A stretch of DNA of 64,000 bases from assembly GCA_947579665.1 (NCBI GenBank), contig OX388345.1, positions 31,959,849 to 32,023,848 on the forward strand, given 5' to 3'. Positions 46,351 to 58,205 of the stretch are shown here, one piece after another; positions within the stretch are counted from its first letter, which is position 1; every line of letters begins with the position of its first letter. The translations under genes and the position numbers were made by a program. This stretch comes from Sympetrum striolatum. Taxonomy: Eukaryota; Arthropoda; Insecta; Odonata; Libellulidae. The notes under the pieces were generated by a model. That model had not been told where the DNA came from, ran no database searches, and was given only the letters and a program-made list of their open reading frames with translations.

Positions 46351-49300
46351 TCGGCAAAATTGCAATTTCTTTGGTTTCGTCTGCAAACGCTCATAAATTC
46401 ATACTCGAGGTACGAATGTGGAGCTTAAGATAAGTTAAAATCAACAAGTTCAAACCAAAGCGACTATATGGAATAATTGAAGCCTAGATTAAGTGAAAAA
46501 TAATGAAGAGACGGTAGAGATGAAAGAAAATTTTATTTAAGAATTAATCAGCAAGTATTTAACCCATAACAGTTGACATATTTCGAATGATTTCACCAAA
46601 GATTGTCATGTTTTTTATTTCATAATTTAATAATAATTAATTCAGTAAAATAAAATCAAATAACCAAATATGATGTCGCATCTAATAATGATAATAAAAA
46701 TTGACAACTTAAAAAGGGATATTTGAACACACAATTAAGCTAAATAATTACATTGGGATTTTTTTTCTAGATTATAACACAGCGTAATATCGAGGATATA
46801 TGACAGAATAAATAATGAATATGTAAACTCTATTTACTTTGATAACAGTTTCAAAAACCAAGCTGAATAGTTTACTCGTTTTTTATTCGTCAATACCTAA
46901 GAGACTCAAAATATTCGATTAAATTGATACGAATAATTCTGAAGCTACCCTTGGGGTCGATTGCAGTTTATTTCCCAAATATTATCCATTGCTCTTTTAA
47001 ATTAAATACAAACCAATAACTCTGGTGAACCCAGGTAAGGCAGCAAACGTTCTGTCCCATAAAATAAAACGCTTTTCATATACACAGAAATAATTACATA
47101 ATGAATGGGGTTCTTCAATTATCTCTTCCGAGACCTTAATTTAAGGATTGTGACCGATAATATTTGGAACAAATACCAATTCACGCTGTTAAGCAAACTT
47201 ATCGACGCCCATCATAAAAAATAATCACTAGTAAAGATGTGTTAAAGTTTTTCGAATATCTATAAATATATCCTTGAAAACTCGGGGAAATATTAAACGT
47301 GATCAATCTGTAACGCATTTCGACATAACGTTAATTTAAGACGATGTTAATTCCTAAACGCGCCGACTCGATCCACGCGCGACTCATTTGCCACATCGCG
47401 ATCGAATCAGCAGCGAGAAAAAAGGAAGTCCGTGAAGATCTGCCCTCGAAAAGGACAATGGGATTTCCAAACAGCGATTTCTGACCGATGTCGTCAGCGG
47501 CGAGGTCGGGCGGATCGCTATTAATTTAAAGCAGAAAAACATCGCGTATAGCGGCGTGATTAAATGGTCGAGAAAAGTCTGAAAAACAGTCACCCGTTAC
47601 ATCATCGGGCGAAAGGGGAGCCTGAAATGGCGATGGGAAGAAGAAGGCACTGACGAGGAAGTCCTAGATCCAAAAACAAAAGAGGAGAAGATCGGAGGAC
47701 AATTCCGCGAAAGTCCTTACTCCACTAAAGGAATGCTTAAGGACGTACAGAAGAAGTGCGAGCGCATTTGTGTTCTCGCAAATGCGGCAGAAATAGAAGC
47801 CCCGCGTGACAACTCCGCAAAGGGAAAGCATCCCATTATAGAGAGGGATTATATTTAGAAACAACTTCGCTACAACTTAATAGATGATAAACTAAACCAT
47901 GCCGCGCTACTTTATACGTTAACTGAGTGATCTTTCGGATACGTTCGAAAAACTTTAACAAGTATCTCATGTTATACAGGGAGTATATGAAATTTATATT
48001 ACACAATAGTGTAGGATTATCCCGAGTGGCAAATGTTGCACAATTAGTAGTAATAACAAAATATATACTTGATAATATAAATATAAATTATTAAGAGTGA
48101 GTTACATAGCAATGAGATGATTCAAGATTGCTGAATTCGTAGTTTGAATTTATCCAATATTGCATGTTTATAAATTTCTAAAAATGGTTACGTTATTAGC
48201 AATAACTGGGGACATACATCATGAAAAAAGAATCTTAGTGAATTGTCTTCAAAAGCATGTATCGTTATAGCTTGTGTAATTATTTGCCAATAATCATTAA
48301 ATCAAATGTTTTATTTTTCAACAAGTCCAACAAAAAATCATCACACAAATGAGCTCTCTGACATTCACTACAATTTATTCTTTATTATTAATTCAAGTTC
48401 TAGAAGCTAAGTAGTTGTACGGCAGCGTCTAAAAATTTCACATCTTATCGATAGTTTGGACTGGTATAAAATGTTTCTCATTCTTAAAGAATAAGAAATT
48501 CCTATACTGTAGTAGGAGAAACATTTCTTTTCCTTTTAATAGCTTACTTAACTTTGGATTATCCTGTAAACAAGCACTACTACAAATTCTTTGACTCAAC
48601 AAAATCATTAAATTAACTACATATAAATTAGTGTTAATGCTCAGCAAAGTGTGAATCACCGTAGGCGTTTCTAGAACACTGGTATTCACAATGCAAACAA
48701 CAATTCTGATCAAAAACAAGAATTAGAAGCGTTTTTCACAATCAAACCTGAGGGGCGGATACCCAAGGGAGCAACCTTCATACGCTGCTATAAAGCGACG
48801 GAAGACGGAAATTCCACGGAATTACTGAAATCCTGACCGGTTTCACAACGACCACGCCGTCAACTTCATTCTTATTGTTCGCGCCGACTTCCCCTTGAGA
48901 TTTCATTCTTCATTTACTTCGGCTGATTGGCCAATACCACTTAGTTTCCAAGCACTCTCGCAACCAAAACAAACTTACCAAATTCGAAGTTGCTTTGATA
49001 TGAATTGATAATGATCAAAACTATCTACAATATAATTATTATTTAGATACTCATTTGAATAATTTTTAAATCATGGTCATTGTCTGCTATTTTCATATAT
49101 ATTTTTATTTTATTATGTAACGAACTAAGATGAATACGTTATTTTACGAAATTCTTCCTACGTACATTTTCTACTTATAAAACTGTATACTTGACGATGC
49201 TTTTTGACATAGAGTATACATGCTTGTACTTATCACATGAACGTATCGATTACATACATACATTTTTTGTTATATTATTGACCATCTTTTGACAATTAAT

Positions 49301-49364
49301 TTTGCGAAGTTCTGACCAGGTTTTTTCACACCTTACTATGCAGTATACCAAAAAGATTCTCACT
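46351..49364. other. Stretch without a recognised gene
   Basis: AT-rich apart from a CpG-richer patch at 47360-47870 carrying minus frames of 69 and 66 codons. A 93-codon minus frame lies at 48438-48719. No domains, RNA genes or paired repeats were recognised. Confidence 0.4.
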
Positions 49365-49446
49365 TTCGTTATTTATATTCACAATCATATAATTTATATT
49401 CATAATTTATATTCATTCGTTATTTATATTCACAATAATATAATTT
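49365..49446. repeat. Direct repeat, 51-bp period
   Basis: TTCGTTATTTATATTCACAA, then T(C/A)ATATAATTT, occurs at 49365-49394 and 49416-49446, with a partial ATAATTTATATTCAT unit between them. Confidence 0.65.
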
Positions 49447-51960
49447 TTCTTACAATATAACTTTAAATTAATAACTGTACCAAATATTACGATAGATTAG
49501 ACGGAAGGGGAGATATCAGAATCAAAATTGCCAAAATAAAAACGTATTTTAATATCTTTAATTACTTATTGAAGTGGGATTTGTGAGTTTAAACCACCTT
49601 CCGCAGATTTGCATAACCTTCACCGCTAGAGAAGGAATATAAGTTCGCTTGGAGAACTATCCGCAAAAAAATCAAGGATTTCAGAAGCGTAACCAAAACC
49701 ACGCTAATCAAAATTTGATTATGAGAGAAGTCCTTTTAGAAAATATTAATAAGTTCATCGAAGATTAGGGCTTGCGAAACAGATAATATTTTCTCGAGTT
49801 AAGTCTGAAATATGTTATGGGCGCGCCGAGGAAATATCTGGGAGGCGACGGGTGTGTCGCGAACCGAGGAAGTTCGCTAAACATTAGCTTCGGAGGATTG
49901 TTATATTTAGATTAGAGATATCTCTATTACAGTAAACTCATTGAGGAAGGCGTAAATGTAGGTGGGGCAGACGATGATAATGAAGATCTGAATTAGCGTG
50001 GTGAGACAAATACACTGAAATCGCTAATTTGGAAGCGAAATATGGTAAAATTTGCATTATTACGGTATATATATAGAGAGAGGTCAACGCTCTGATCAAT
50101 TTCCTACCTTGATAATTTCTCCATCAACTCGAGTGATTATTTCGGAAGTACTGTTTATGAGAAAAATAGAGGTAATAACGTATTTAGTCACTTATCTATA
50201 CACAGAAAAAAGGCTAAAAGTAGATGTATATTAAATTACAACAAGGTTAGCCTAGATATACTTTGTTTCAGATTTACGAAGAGTAAAAAGTACCTTCAAA
50301 TTCGTAGACCGCACTATACAATCCAACATGTATAATCCAACGAGCCAACATATTTCTCAAGATTTGTTAAAGATCAAAAAAAGAGCAGAATTTATAAAAT
50401 CACTAAATTTTTCACGATGTGTAGTCTTAACGACCGATTTCGTTACATAGCATCATCAAGTGAAGAAAAACATCCGATCGCAGAATATATGGAAAAAGTG
50501 AGTCCGTGTCCATGAAGAAGACAATAAAATTAACAAGAACATAAAAGTAGAAAGTTTCCATCTGTAGGAATCTTCGTCTATGGAGAAATGCCAAATCATA
50601 AGGAGATACAGACTTTAGCTGGAAAAGGAACTAAAGATTTTCTCCGCTCAAGACAGTATCCCTCACTCGGTCCAGTACGCAGTCGGGGGACATTTTTAAA
50701 TCGATAAACCGCACATATTCATATTACTTTCAACCAAAAAAGACTCCATTAAACAGGATATGAAATCATAAAGTCGCACTTTCCCACGCGTTTCAACTAC
50801 ATCAGATAGATCAGAATCGGAATTGCTCGAAGTAAATCCCATTTGTTCACAGAATTAATTTAAGAATAATATACTCCATTTTGTTTAACAGGATGCGGTA
50901 GACAAAATGGGAAATAGAATCATTTGAATACACGAGTTCGTTCCATTACGTCGATGTAAAGGACACAGAACGCGAGTAAAGGCCGCGAGTGAGCTGGAGG
51001 ACGCAGGTTTCTCCCCTCTTGGCTAGTTCATTAAAACTTAATACTCATGAATCATGTGATCTACCATCGTTTGTGAAGTGAAGTGTGAAATAATGTTATT
51101 TTAAAACCTAAAGAAAATCCAATTGAAATTTTAGATGATATTAAAATATGGTAGACTAAATATTTAGAGAATACACAGGAGTTTTAAAAATACCTTGTTA
51201 ACACTGTTACGTAAAATGAAAGATGTAATGTTTATCTTACAAAATTCTTCATACATACATGATATTTACACGAATTCTGTCACATATTGGCCGATTAAGT
51301 ACTAGCAACTTCTTTTCCGTTTCCAGTTACTATATGAATAAATTGCATCTTTTTCAACAAAAATTACCAATGAATGAATCACCGGTGCAAGAAAAATGTA
51401 AAACTTGTTCACTTACACGAAATAAGATAATTTCTTTGATTTAAAGGAAAAATAGTCACTGATGAAACCAAGAGCAATAAAAATAATTTTCTGAGTTGCG
51501 TAACCACGATCATCATCCACACATTGAAAGGAATCTGATTTAGTACCGCATCAAGCTTCCTAGATGAAGGCCAAAACATACATGAAAAATAGTTAGCATT
51601 AATCTCAAGCTAATCTAATCCTTCTCGTTAGCCACGATAAAAGATACATTTCTCATTCCTTAAGGAGACCCATCAAAAAGGACACCGACAAAACGCTAAC
51701 ACCATAACTCATTTTCCCCTTACAAAAGAAACCATTTAGTAGAGGAAAAGAATAGGCGAGAAGACCTGAGAAGAAACACAAGTCCTCCAGATCAAATAAA
51801 TAGCTAGTTTCGCAAAAGGGGCATAGAAGCCGAGGAGAGCCATGTTGGGCAGGACCAAGGTTTCCAGTCCCACTCCCATCCTAGAGAATAGGTAGGCAGA
51901 GCCGGCCTTGGCTAGTCCCACAAAGTGCCGTGTCCCCAACACTCTTTATAATCTCCGAGA
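49447..51960. other. Stretch without a recognised gene
   Basis: Mostly AT-rich. On the minus strand a 68-codon frame (51942-51736, GTG start, no ATG at its beginning) encodes a hydrophobic peptide with segments such as LPNMALLGFYAPFAKLAIY, suggesting a possible membrane span. It has no match I recognise and a stop (TAA) two codons upstream. It could be an exon fragment or chance. Confidence 0.35.
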
Positions 51961-51964
51961 TACG

Positions 51965-52008
51965 CTCGTGCGGGTCACGTGATAGGGCCGCATAGGATAC
52001 AATTGAAG
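51965..52008 (+). promoter_or_regulatory. CpG-rich promoter candidate with E-box
   Basis: GGTCACGTGAT (CACGTG at 51976-51981) is a strong bHLH E-box context, close to the CLEAR-type GTCACGTGAC element. It lies 28 bases upstream of an ATG in GAAGATGGCG, a YY1-like initiator often overlapping the start codon of housekeeping genes. No TATA box is close. The reading is inferred from motif density. Confidence 0.25.
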
Positions 52009-52042
52009 ATGGCGAAGAACACTTCTGCCGGAAACGAAGGTA
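52009..52042 (+). CDS. Candidate first coding exon ending at a splice donor
   Basis: ATGGCG in good start context begins MAKNTSAGNE and reaches AAG/GTATGA, a plausible splice donor. Read on without splicing, the frame stops after 16 codons. A foldback transposon (52043-52654) is inserted exactly here and has duplicated AAGGTA, so a donor-like AAG/GTACTG also exists on its far side (52655). No downstream exon was identified and the protein is unrecognised. This may well be chance. Confidence 0.2.
52037..52042. repeat. Left copy of 6-bp target-site duplication
   Basis: AAGGTA immediately precedes the left end of the foldback element and recurs at 52655-52660 immediately after its right end. 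Confidence 0.6.
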
Positions 52043-52654
52043 TGACCCGACAACTTTGAGTGCGACAACTCATCGGACCCGACAACTCATCGAGGGACAG
52101 CTGACCTGGAGACAGCTCACTGCGCGAAGAACAGATTGCTACGACAATTGTTATATTATCAAATTGTTAACATTTTGTCCGGGGATTTTGATGAAATTTT
52201 TTTGGATGATGCAGGAAGTAGAGTAATGAAACGGTGTTTTGGCGATCGTGTAAATGGGCCTTTGTTTCGTTGCGATAATTAATTGAAATTAACAATCTGA
52301 GTATAGGCAAACCCACATTACACACCCGCGCTAGCCAAATCGGTAGGGAATAACCCGCTGTTTGCTAGCAATTATCTTAATTTTGTTTTCATTTTATTTT
52401 GTTATGTTATTTCTTGTTACTCACTGATAGACTTAAAGGCAATATTTCCAATCTTGCACCAGATACCCAATCGAATCACCTTATTTCAACCAAATGAATT
52501 TCGATGCGGTAGTCTTTTTACCGATTACTGATTAAACTAGCAAATAAGTTATTAATAATATTTTTATAATAAATAAACCGCGCGATGAGCTGTCCCCCGG
52601 TTAGTTGTCACACTCTGAGTTGTCGTACTCTGAATTGTAGCACTCTGAGTTGTC
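52043..52654. mobile_element. 612-bp foldback DNA element with internally repetitive inverted ends
   Basis: The left end (52043-52126) and right end (52579-52654, inverted) both consist of short units around GACAACTCAGAGTG. The left has GACCCGACAACT twice (52044 and 52076) and GCGACAACTCATCGG. The right, inverted, has GACAACTCAGAGTG, CTACAATTCAGAGTA, CGACAACTCAGAGTG, then GGGGACAGCTCATCGCGCG, which matches AGGGACAGCT and CAGCTCACTGCGCG on the left. A 6-bp duplication AAGGTA flanks it. The left end carries about six extra bases (TGACCC) before the first unit. The interior contains a 78-codon open frame (next entry) and an AT-rich part. Foldback-type ends with tandem subunits fit a non-autonomous DNA transposon; the superfamily is not assigned. 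Confidence 0.8.
52046..52282 (+). CDS. 78-codon open frame inside the foldback element
   Basis: An open frame without an early ATG runs from the left inverted repeat into the interior and stops with TAA at 52280-52282. The repeat part translates to short T-, D- and R-rich units. The unique part reads LLYYQIVNILSGDFDEIF, then LDDAGSRVMKRCFG and GPLFRCDN, with a balanced composition that looks more like coding sequence than other frames in the window. I recognise no family. It may be a transposase remnant, a fragment of a host exon captured by the element, or chance. If it was once coding, the ATG was lost or supplied by an upstream exon. Confidence 0.3.
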   Translation, partial: PDNFECDNSSDPTTHRGTADLETAHCAKNRLLRQLLYYQIVNILSGDFDEIFLDDAGSRVMKRCFGDRVNGPLFRCDN

Positions 52655-52660
52655 AAGGTA
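52655..52660. repeat. Right copy of 6-bp target-site duplication
   Basis: AAGGTA directly follows ...GAGTTGTC, the right end of the foldback element, and matches 52037-52042. Confidence 0.6.
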
Positions 52661-54889
52661 CTGCGTGATTCGTTTCTTTCGATCGATGGGAAAAAATATC
52701 GTGGAAGGCGTGAAGATCGTAATGCGAGGAGTAAACGACCTTCCCTCGATGGCGTTTGACACACGGGTGGTGACGGGAGATGCTTAATTCTGCGGAGAGT
52801 TGATTGATCGTCGGGAACGGGAAAAAATACGCGATGCGATGGGCGGAGACCAAAGATGTGTTACTTAGGAGAGAAAAATAGCGAATGGAGTCATTAATCT
52901 CCTCCGATTTTCGATGCCAAACTATTTAGAGTGATTTTCCACGTGGATGAAATTATAGGCGTGAAAACAAGTCAATAAAGGCAATGGAGGGAGACTGAAG
53001 GACAAATGCAAGACGTCAGATACGCAAAACACTGACTAGCACGAGCATGTGCAGACATATCGCACGTGGTGGGCGGATGCTCTACCGCGAGGCTCTCTCT
53101 CTGAAGAACCGCTTCCCTTCAATTTCAAGGTTGCTTGACGAAGACTAAGTCGGGAGGATAATGGAATGAGAACATCCCTCTAAATAAGTTCAACCTGAAT
53201 TTTTTCTGTTTATAATTTAGCGTCAGTACAAAAACAATTGATAATTGGGAGATAACTGGAAGGAAAAGAATATTAAAAAAGGAGAATATACTAAAATATC
53301 TATCCTAATACCCCTTCAATAAATTTTCCCCATTTATTCTCAAGAGTTAAAATATAAAACATTCTACGAAATGCGAAGGATTTGAGAAACATTCCACAAA
53401 TGCTTGTCGGCCGGAAAGTTTAAACTAGATTTTAAAGAATATCAAACAAGAATTAAGTGTATACCTTTAGTATAGAAAAAAAAGGATATACACCTAGTGT
53501 AGAAAAAAAACTGTAAAAATAGTTTTAATTTTTCTAAATTGATGTACACTTAAGAATTCACCGATCACGTTCAAAATATTATTTTACCAAAATATATACC
53601 AGCCTATCATTCAACAATAGACTTAAAATATATAAATAAGACTCAAAAGGACTCAACGTTCAGAATTTAAATTCCAAAAATCGTGACCTATACAGTTTAT
53701 TATACGAATGGAATGTGAACAACCGATTTAGCAAGAATATACGTTCTCTTTTAAAGAACACATTGTTATTAACATAAAATCAAATTTTGTCGTTTGAAGC
53801 TTGTGAAATTCTTTGTTTACATCAAACCACAATATTCATAGCAAAATATAGAAAAAATTAATAAAAAATGTATCATAAAGTTAGAGCTACAGTTGTATAA
53901 CTCCCTCAAAATCATATAATAAGGGAACAAGGATAACCAATCGGAAAAGGTAAGCGAGAAACAGCAAAATAATCGAAAATAACCAAATAACAGTTAAATA
54001 AGCTGTAATAACTAATGTTATCGAGACAGTAATAGAACCTACGAGAGGTTTATGTCGTTTCATAACAAGTATGTGGTTAAATACCAAAAAACGAAATTTT
54101 AATAACAGCAAAAACGTATCTGGAGTCAAGAGTTTTCAGGTGATCAAACAACTAGATCATTGCCCTAACGAAGCATTTCATAAAACTCCATTTATCTCCC
54201 CTTTATCTTAGAATTACTTAGCACGCGGAACCCGAAGAAATAGCTCAAGTCCTCACACTCTTTTCACTTAACCTAAGACTCGAGTTTCCCTTTCATCTAG
54301 ATCGCCGCCCAGGGTTTAAAACCCTTTTAAGCCTCGCATGACTCACCTTTACCATTTATCAATGCAAATATGCGCCATATGCCTGATATAGCCACCGCCA
54401 TCCATTACCCACATCTCCGACAAAACGCTAATACCAACCCCTTTATCTCGGGACGGGGAAAAATTATCAAGAGAGGTCAGCCAGCGGATGGCTAAGCCAT
54501 CCATTCCTCGATGGTATGCGCATAAGGGAGGACTCATTACTTTCCGACGGGGGTTGGATCATTTGGCACCCTCCGCTATCAACCAATCGTGGCTCTCGTC
54601 CCGGTATGCGACCGGAGGCAGACGGAAGGCATCCCTAGAGAAGAGGGAGATAGAGAGAGATTCGTAGAAATAGAAAGGGGAGATTAGAGGTAAGAGGCGA
54701 AATTAGATAGGGAATGAGAGGGGGAGGAAGCGATGAGTAATTCTGTAAATAGAACCCCTGTGTTGCCGGTATCCAAGGGGGATAGGGTGGGATAACCGAA
54801 TCGACGGTTAACCCCGAAAAAGCTCACAACAAAGAAGACAGCCGAAGTTGATAAACAAAGAACGCGTTGAAAGAACACATTTTGAATGT
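52661..54889. other. Stretch without a recognised gene
   Basis: CpG-rich to about 53160, with minus frames at 52564-52764 and 52653-52853 that partly translate the foldback right end. Beyond that it is AT-rich with one small tandem repeat (53460-53513). The patch at 54540-54860 is GC-richer with GAGA-type strings. No domain or RNA gene was recognised. Confidence 0.4.
53460..53513. repeat. Two-unit tandem repeat, 27-bp period
   Basis: TATAC followed by CTTTAGTATAGAAAAAAAA or ACCTAGTGTAGAAAAAAAA gives two adjacent units at 53460 and 53487 with a few differences. Confidence 0.6.
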
Positions 54890-55185
54890 GAATTCACTCA
54901 TCTCGTCATTAGGAACTAGAAAGAAATTTTATTTATTTTATTTTATCATTCATTTTTTAGTCTTGCTTATAGCTTATAGGAGGGTATGAGGTGTAAATGA
55001 TCCTTAAAAAACGCGTTTTAAATGCGCATTTATCCATTCCGTCTTTTGGAACTAGATAGGAAATTTCAATTTTATTTCATCTTAGACTTTCTTAGACATG
55101 CTCATTGTATTGATAGTATGAAGGCTTAGGAGGTTTAAATGAACCTGAATAATTCATTTTGGCATTTATTTCGACAACTCCTTGA
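54890..55185. repeat. Diverged tandem duplication, about 136-142 bp period
   Basis: Unit 1 contains CATTTTGAATG, then GGAACTAGA (54912), a T-rich stretch and GTAAATGATCCT. Unit 2 repeats the order with GCGTTTTAAATG, GGAACTAGA (55048), a T-rich stretch and TTAAATGAACCT. A third partial unit (TTCATTTTGGCATTTAT) follows at about 55155. The shared order over more than 130 bases shows tandem duplication with later divergence. Confidence 0.7.
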
Positions 55186-57060
55186 ATTCTACGAATAGCG
55201 TTATCCATTGTTTCGTTGTACTGAAATTATGTGGATTATTCTTTGTCAAAGCTTTCTTGCAAGAAGAGTACACAGAAGGCAAATTTACTGACTCCACATC
55301 TTGCCTAATAAGACTCTTTCTCTTTCCAGAGCTTTTGGTAGCTGTGGCGGTGAGTTTTAAGTTCAAACCGGCCTTCGAACTCGACAGAAAGACATCCGCT
55401 TTAACTATTAGTAGCTTCATTACTCTCGTACGCATGAGCAAAAACTATTGTTAAAAACTAAATATCAGCACAATTGCATTTAAATCTTATATCTCATTCA
55501 AAGGTTTTCAACACAACTTTTCTTGAAATACCGAGACCTCATTTACGGATATATCTGAAAGCGTATCTACTGTATTATAAGTTTTATCGCATCTAAAACA
55601 CTCAGCATTGGTACGGTAAATTATAGTACTAACATAAAACATATCCTGGGGACCAATTAAGCTACCAAAACTAATATTAACATAACGTTTTGACGCATTG
55701 TTACGATACGCTAAAACCTTACAAGAGCACACTACCAAATACAAGAGGTAAGCCGGTTAAAGCGATACCGGGTAAGGAGAAGTCAGCTGTGTATGAAGGA
55801 TGAAGTGAAAGTTGGATATCAAAAGAATTTGGGTACCAAAGGTCGGCGGAAAGGGTTAGAAATAGGATGTTACCTAAATAGAGACGGGACTTTCACGGAA
55901 CTTGAAGGCGACTGGAAAAAAGAGCGGTACGAGTAGAAGACACGCCTTCGCATAGATGAACTAGACGGAGACGGTGAGTTGAGTACATCAAAGTACTCGA
56001 AGGCAGAGAGATGAATGAAGAGAAATAAGGGAAGGGCCGAGGTTTCTCGATTGTGTCTTCTTGAACCACCTGGGGTCAAGAGCAACAAGTCTTTGTAAAC
56101 AGCCGAGAGGTCAATAGATAATGATTCAAATTTTTTACTTTCTCCGAAGCATAATACACTTCCCGATCCGTTGATTTCTTTTGAAACCTCAAGAGGGTTC
56201 TCATAGCGTACATCCAATCGTAGGGAAAACAGAAAGGAGTTTATTTGTTATGTCTCGTTGTTATGATAGGGGTCAATGTCTGATATTTAAGTTCCGAATT
56301 AGGTTTACAAACTTTTCAGTTTGAGAAACCCTTCGCTAGATCATCGAGGATAGCATTTGAACAAAAATGTAAACCATCCGGCAGGAATTCATTCTTCTTC
56401 AACCAATTAAATTCTGAAAAACTTATAGTATACGTAGCTGTTTTACCTTTCGGTAGGACAATACACCTTAATATTTCCTACTCAATGCAATTTCTTTCTT
56501 TTCTTGGTAGCTTACGCCACCCTTTATATGATCTGACATCTTTTGCCTTACCTTCTGTTTTTCCCCCTGTAGTCTACTCTCAATTACTTTTTTGAGCAAA
56601 AAATCCAGTTAAGATTCAAATTGACACAAGAATAAAAGTAGCTGAATATATGTACAACCTAAAAAGGAAAGGGTATATTAAAGCTTTGAAAAAATCAAAA
56701 ATTACATTTTTGCAGACGTATCCTACGCAGGCATAACGACACATTAGAATAATCTTGGTCAGGGGATGTAAGAATGCTGGGAGAGAAAGGAAGCACTTGC
56801 ACGAGCTAAATAAGTTCAATTGTGCTCCTCAGCTATGCAAAACGACATAAGATAAACCTCTAGATATACAGGAAAAGAATATATAATACAAAATTAGCAG
56901 AGGAATTCAATGAATATAATAGAAAATGATTTAATGAAAAAACCTGGATTGATAAGCGAACATACGAGCTAGATAAGGAAAAATAACGAGGGAAAAGTAT
57001 GAGGAACGCCGGACAAACAGAAAGAACTTAAAGGGGGAAAACAGCCGAAGGGACGGAGGC
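55186..57060. other. Stretch without a recognised gene
   Basis: Overlapping frames of about 90 codons at 55166-55454 on both strands, 78 codons (55508-55744, minus) and 115 codons (55870-56217, minus) show no recognised domain. The rest is AT-rich. Confidence 0.4.
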
Positions 57061-57700
57061 TTATAGACAGAAGGATGGGAAGTCATCAAAGGGGTTGGGG
57101 AGGGAGAGATGGAAGATACTGGGGGTGTTAGAGGGAGCAAAAGGGTCCCGAAGGGGCCGACGCAGCGGGGGAGGGGATGGAGTGGGAGGGGGAAGCAGTG
57201 GGACGCGAAGCACAGCTGTCGCGGCGAAGAGGATGTGCGCGGAGGGCAAAAGAAGAGATGTCGGAGACCCACACATTACAAAATAAAGAGACCAAATTTC
57301 GCGCGGAAAAAATACGGGACCGCCGAATTCCTGAGAATTGCCCTCTCCCGCCACTCCCACGCGAGGGTAACAGAATGCACACACACGCACTCTCCGAGAT
57401 GTAAATACACTCGTCCGAGAGAGACCTTTACGCATTTGTGAGAGAAAACGAATTCCCCACTGACCGGACTCGCGGGCAAACGCTTTCAGAGGAAGGGAGC
57501 GAAACTTGAAATATATGCCACGGCTGGGAAGGGGACGTTTTGACGAATCGCGAGGCAGACTGTTTGTAAACAGTCCGGTGGAGAACCTATGTTTTGCTTG
57601 GCGCCAAATATGTCTGGACAGCTTCTTTTGGAAAATAAATTCGTGAATTGGGCGAGAGAGACATCGTTGGTGATGGAGCTGGTCCGTCCCGTCTAGAAAT
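57061..57700. other. CpG- and G-rich island
   Basis: About 640 bases rich in G on the plus strand and in CpG, unlike both flanks. It is open in many frames on both strands. The longest is 258 codons on minus (57837-57061), but four plus-strand and three other minus-strand frames overlap it, so openness reflects composition. The long minus frame ends in a P-, S- and L-rich segment encoded by the C-rich strand and shows no domain. The island could be a promoter or first exon of an unrecognised gene. Confidence 0.4.
57167..57192 (+). promoter_or_regulatory. Potential G-quadruplex
   Basis: Four G-runs of three or more (GGGGG, GGGG, GGG, GGGGG) are separated by loops of 1, 7 and 1 bases, meeting the usual G3+N1-7 rule. 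It lies within the CpG-rich island. Confidence 0.5.
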
Positions 57701-58049
57701 ATGTCACGTTCCATCAAGAAACTGCTCATGAACAATGTCATTCCTATACAAAAGTCTGAAATGGTAATGTATAATACGAGGAAAGATTCAATAACAAGCT
57801 TCGTGAAATTAGTTTCAATGCCAAGCTCGGTATACAATTCACGGACATAACGACTATGATATCTTAAGATAAATGATCATCATGTGAAAACTCTCAAAGT
57901 TTCTAATGGTTCCTCCAGTGAAATACAACCAATTATAAGAATATACGCTACTTCATCAATAGGCCTTATAAACTCCTGGTGAGCTCTTTGTCACGTCTAA
58001 AGAAAATGTGTCAAATTTTGCCGATTTTTGCACCTAAGTTCTAAGAGTG
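57701..58049. other. Stretch without a recognised gene
   Basis: AT-rich sequence crossed only by the start of the long minus-strand frame. Nothing else was seen. Confidence 0.4.
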
Positions 58050-58205
58050 AATTTTAAGTATAATTTGTAGCAATTTTTATGTAAAATGTGTAACTAATTT
58101 TAAGTATAAGTCCAGATGTGTAGCTGTAAAGTGTAAGAGTCATGTGTAAGTGTAAATTATAACTAGTATGGGTAAATGTAAGTTGAAGTGTACGCGTAAA
58201 GTATG
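58050..58205. repeat. Low-complexity GTGTAA-type repeat region
   Basis: AATTTTAAGTATAA recurs at 58050 and 58096. The following sequence is an irregular series of GTGTAA, TGTAAG and GTAAAT strings. The complement translates to a T-, H-, L- and Y-rich periodic peptide, a repeat artefact. Confidence 0.6.

Noticed and set aside
53075..53130. Minus-strand CGGTAGAGCATCCG as a tRNA or SINE A box
   Set aside because: The A box matches only 7 of 11 positions and no B box follows at the right distance.
57061..57837. 258-codon minus-strand frame as a protein-coding gene
   Set aside because: Seven other open frames on both strands overlap it, the sequence is C-rich on the coding strand so stops are scarce, and no domain is visible.
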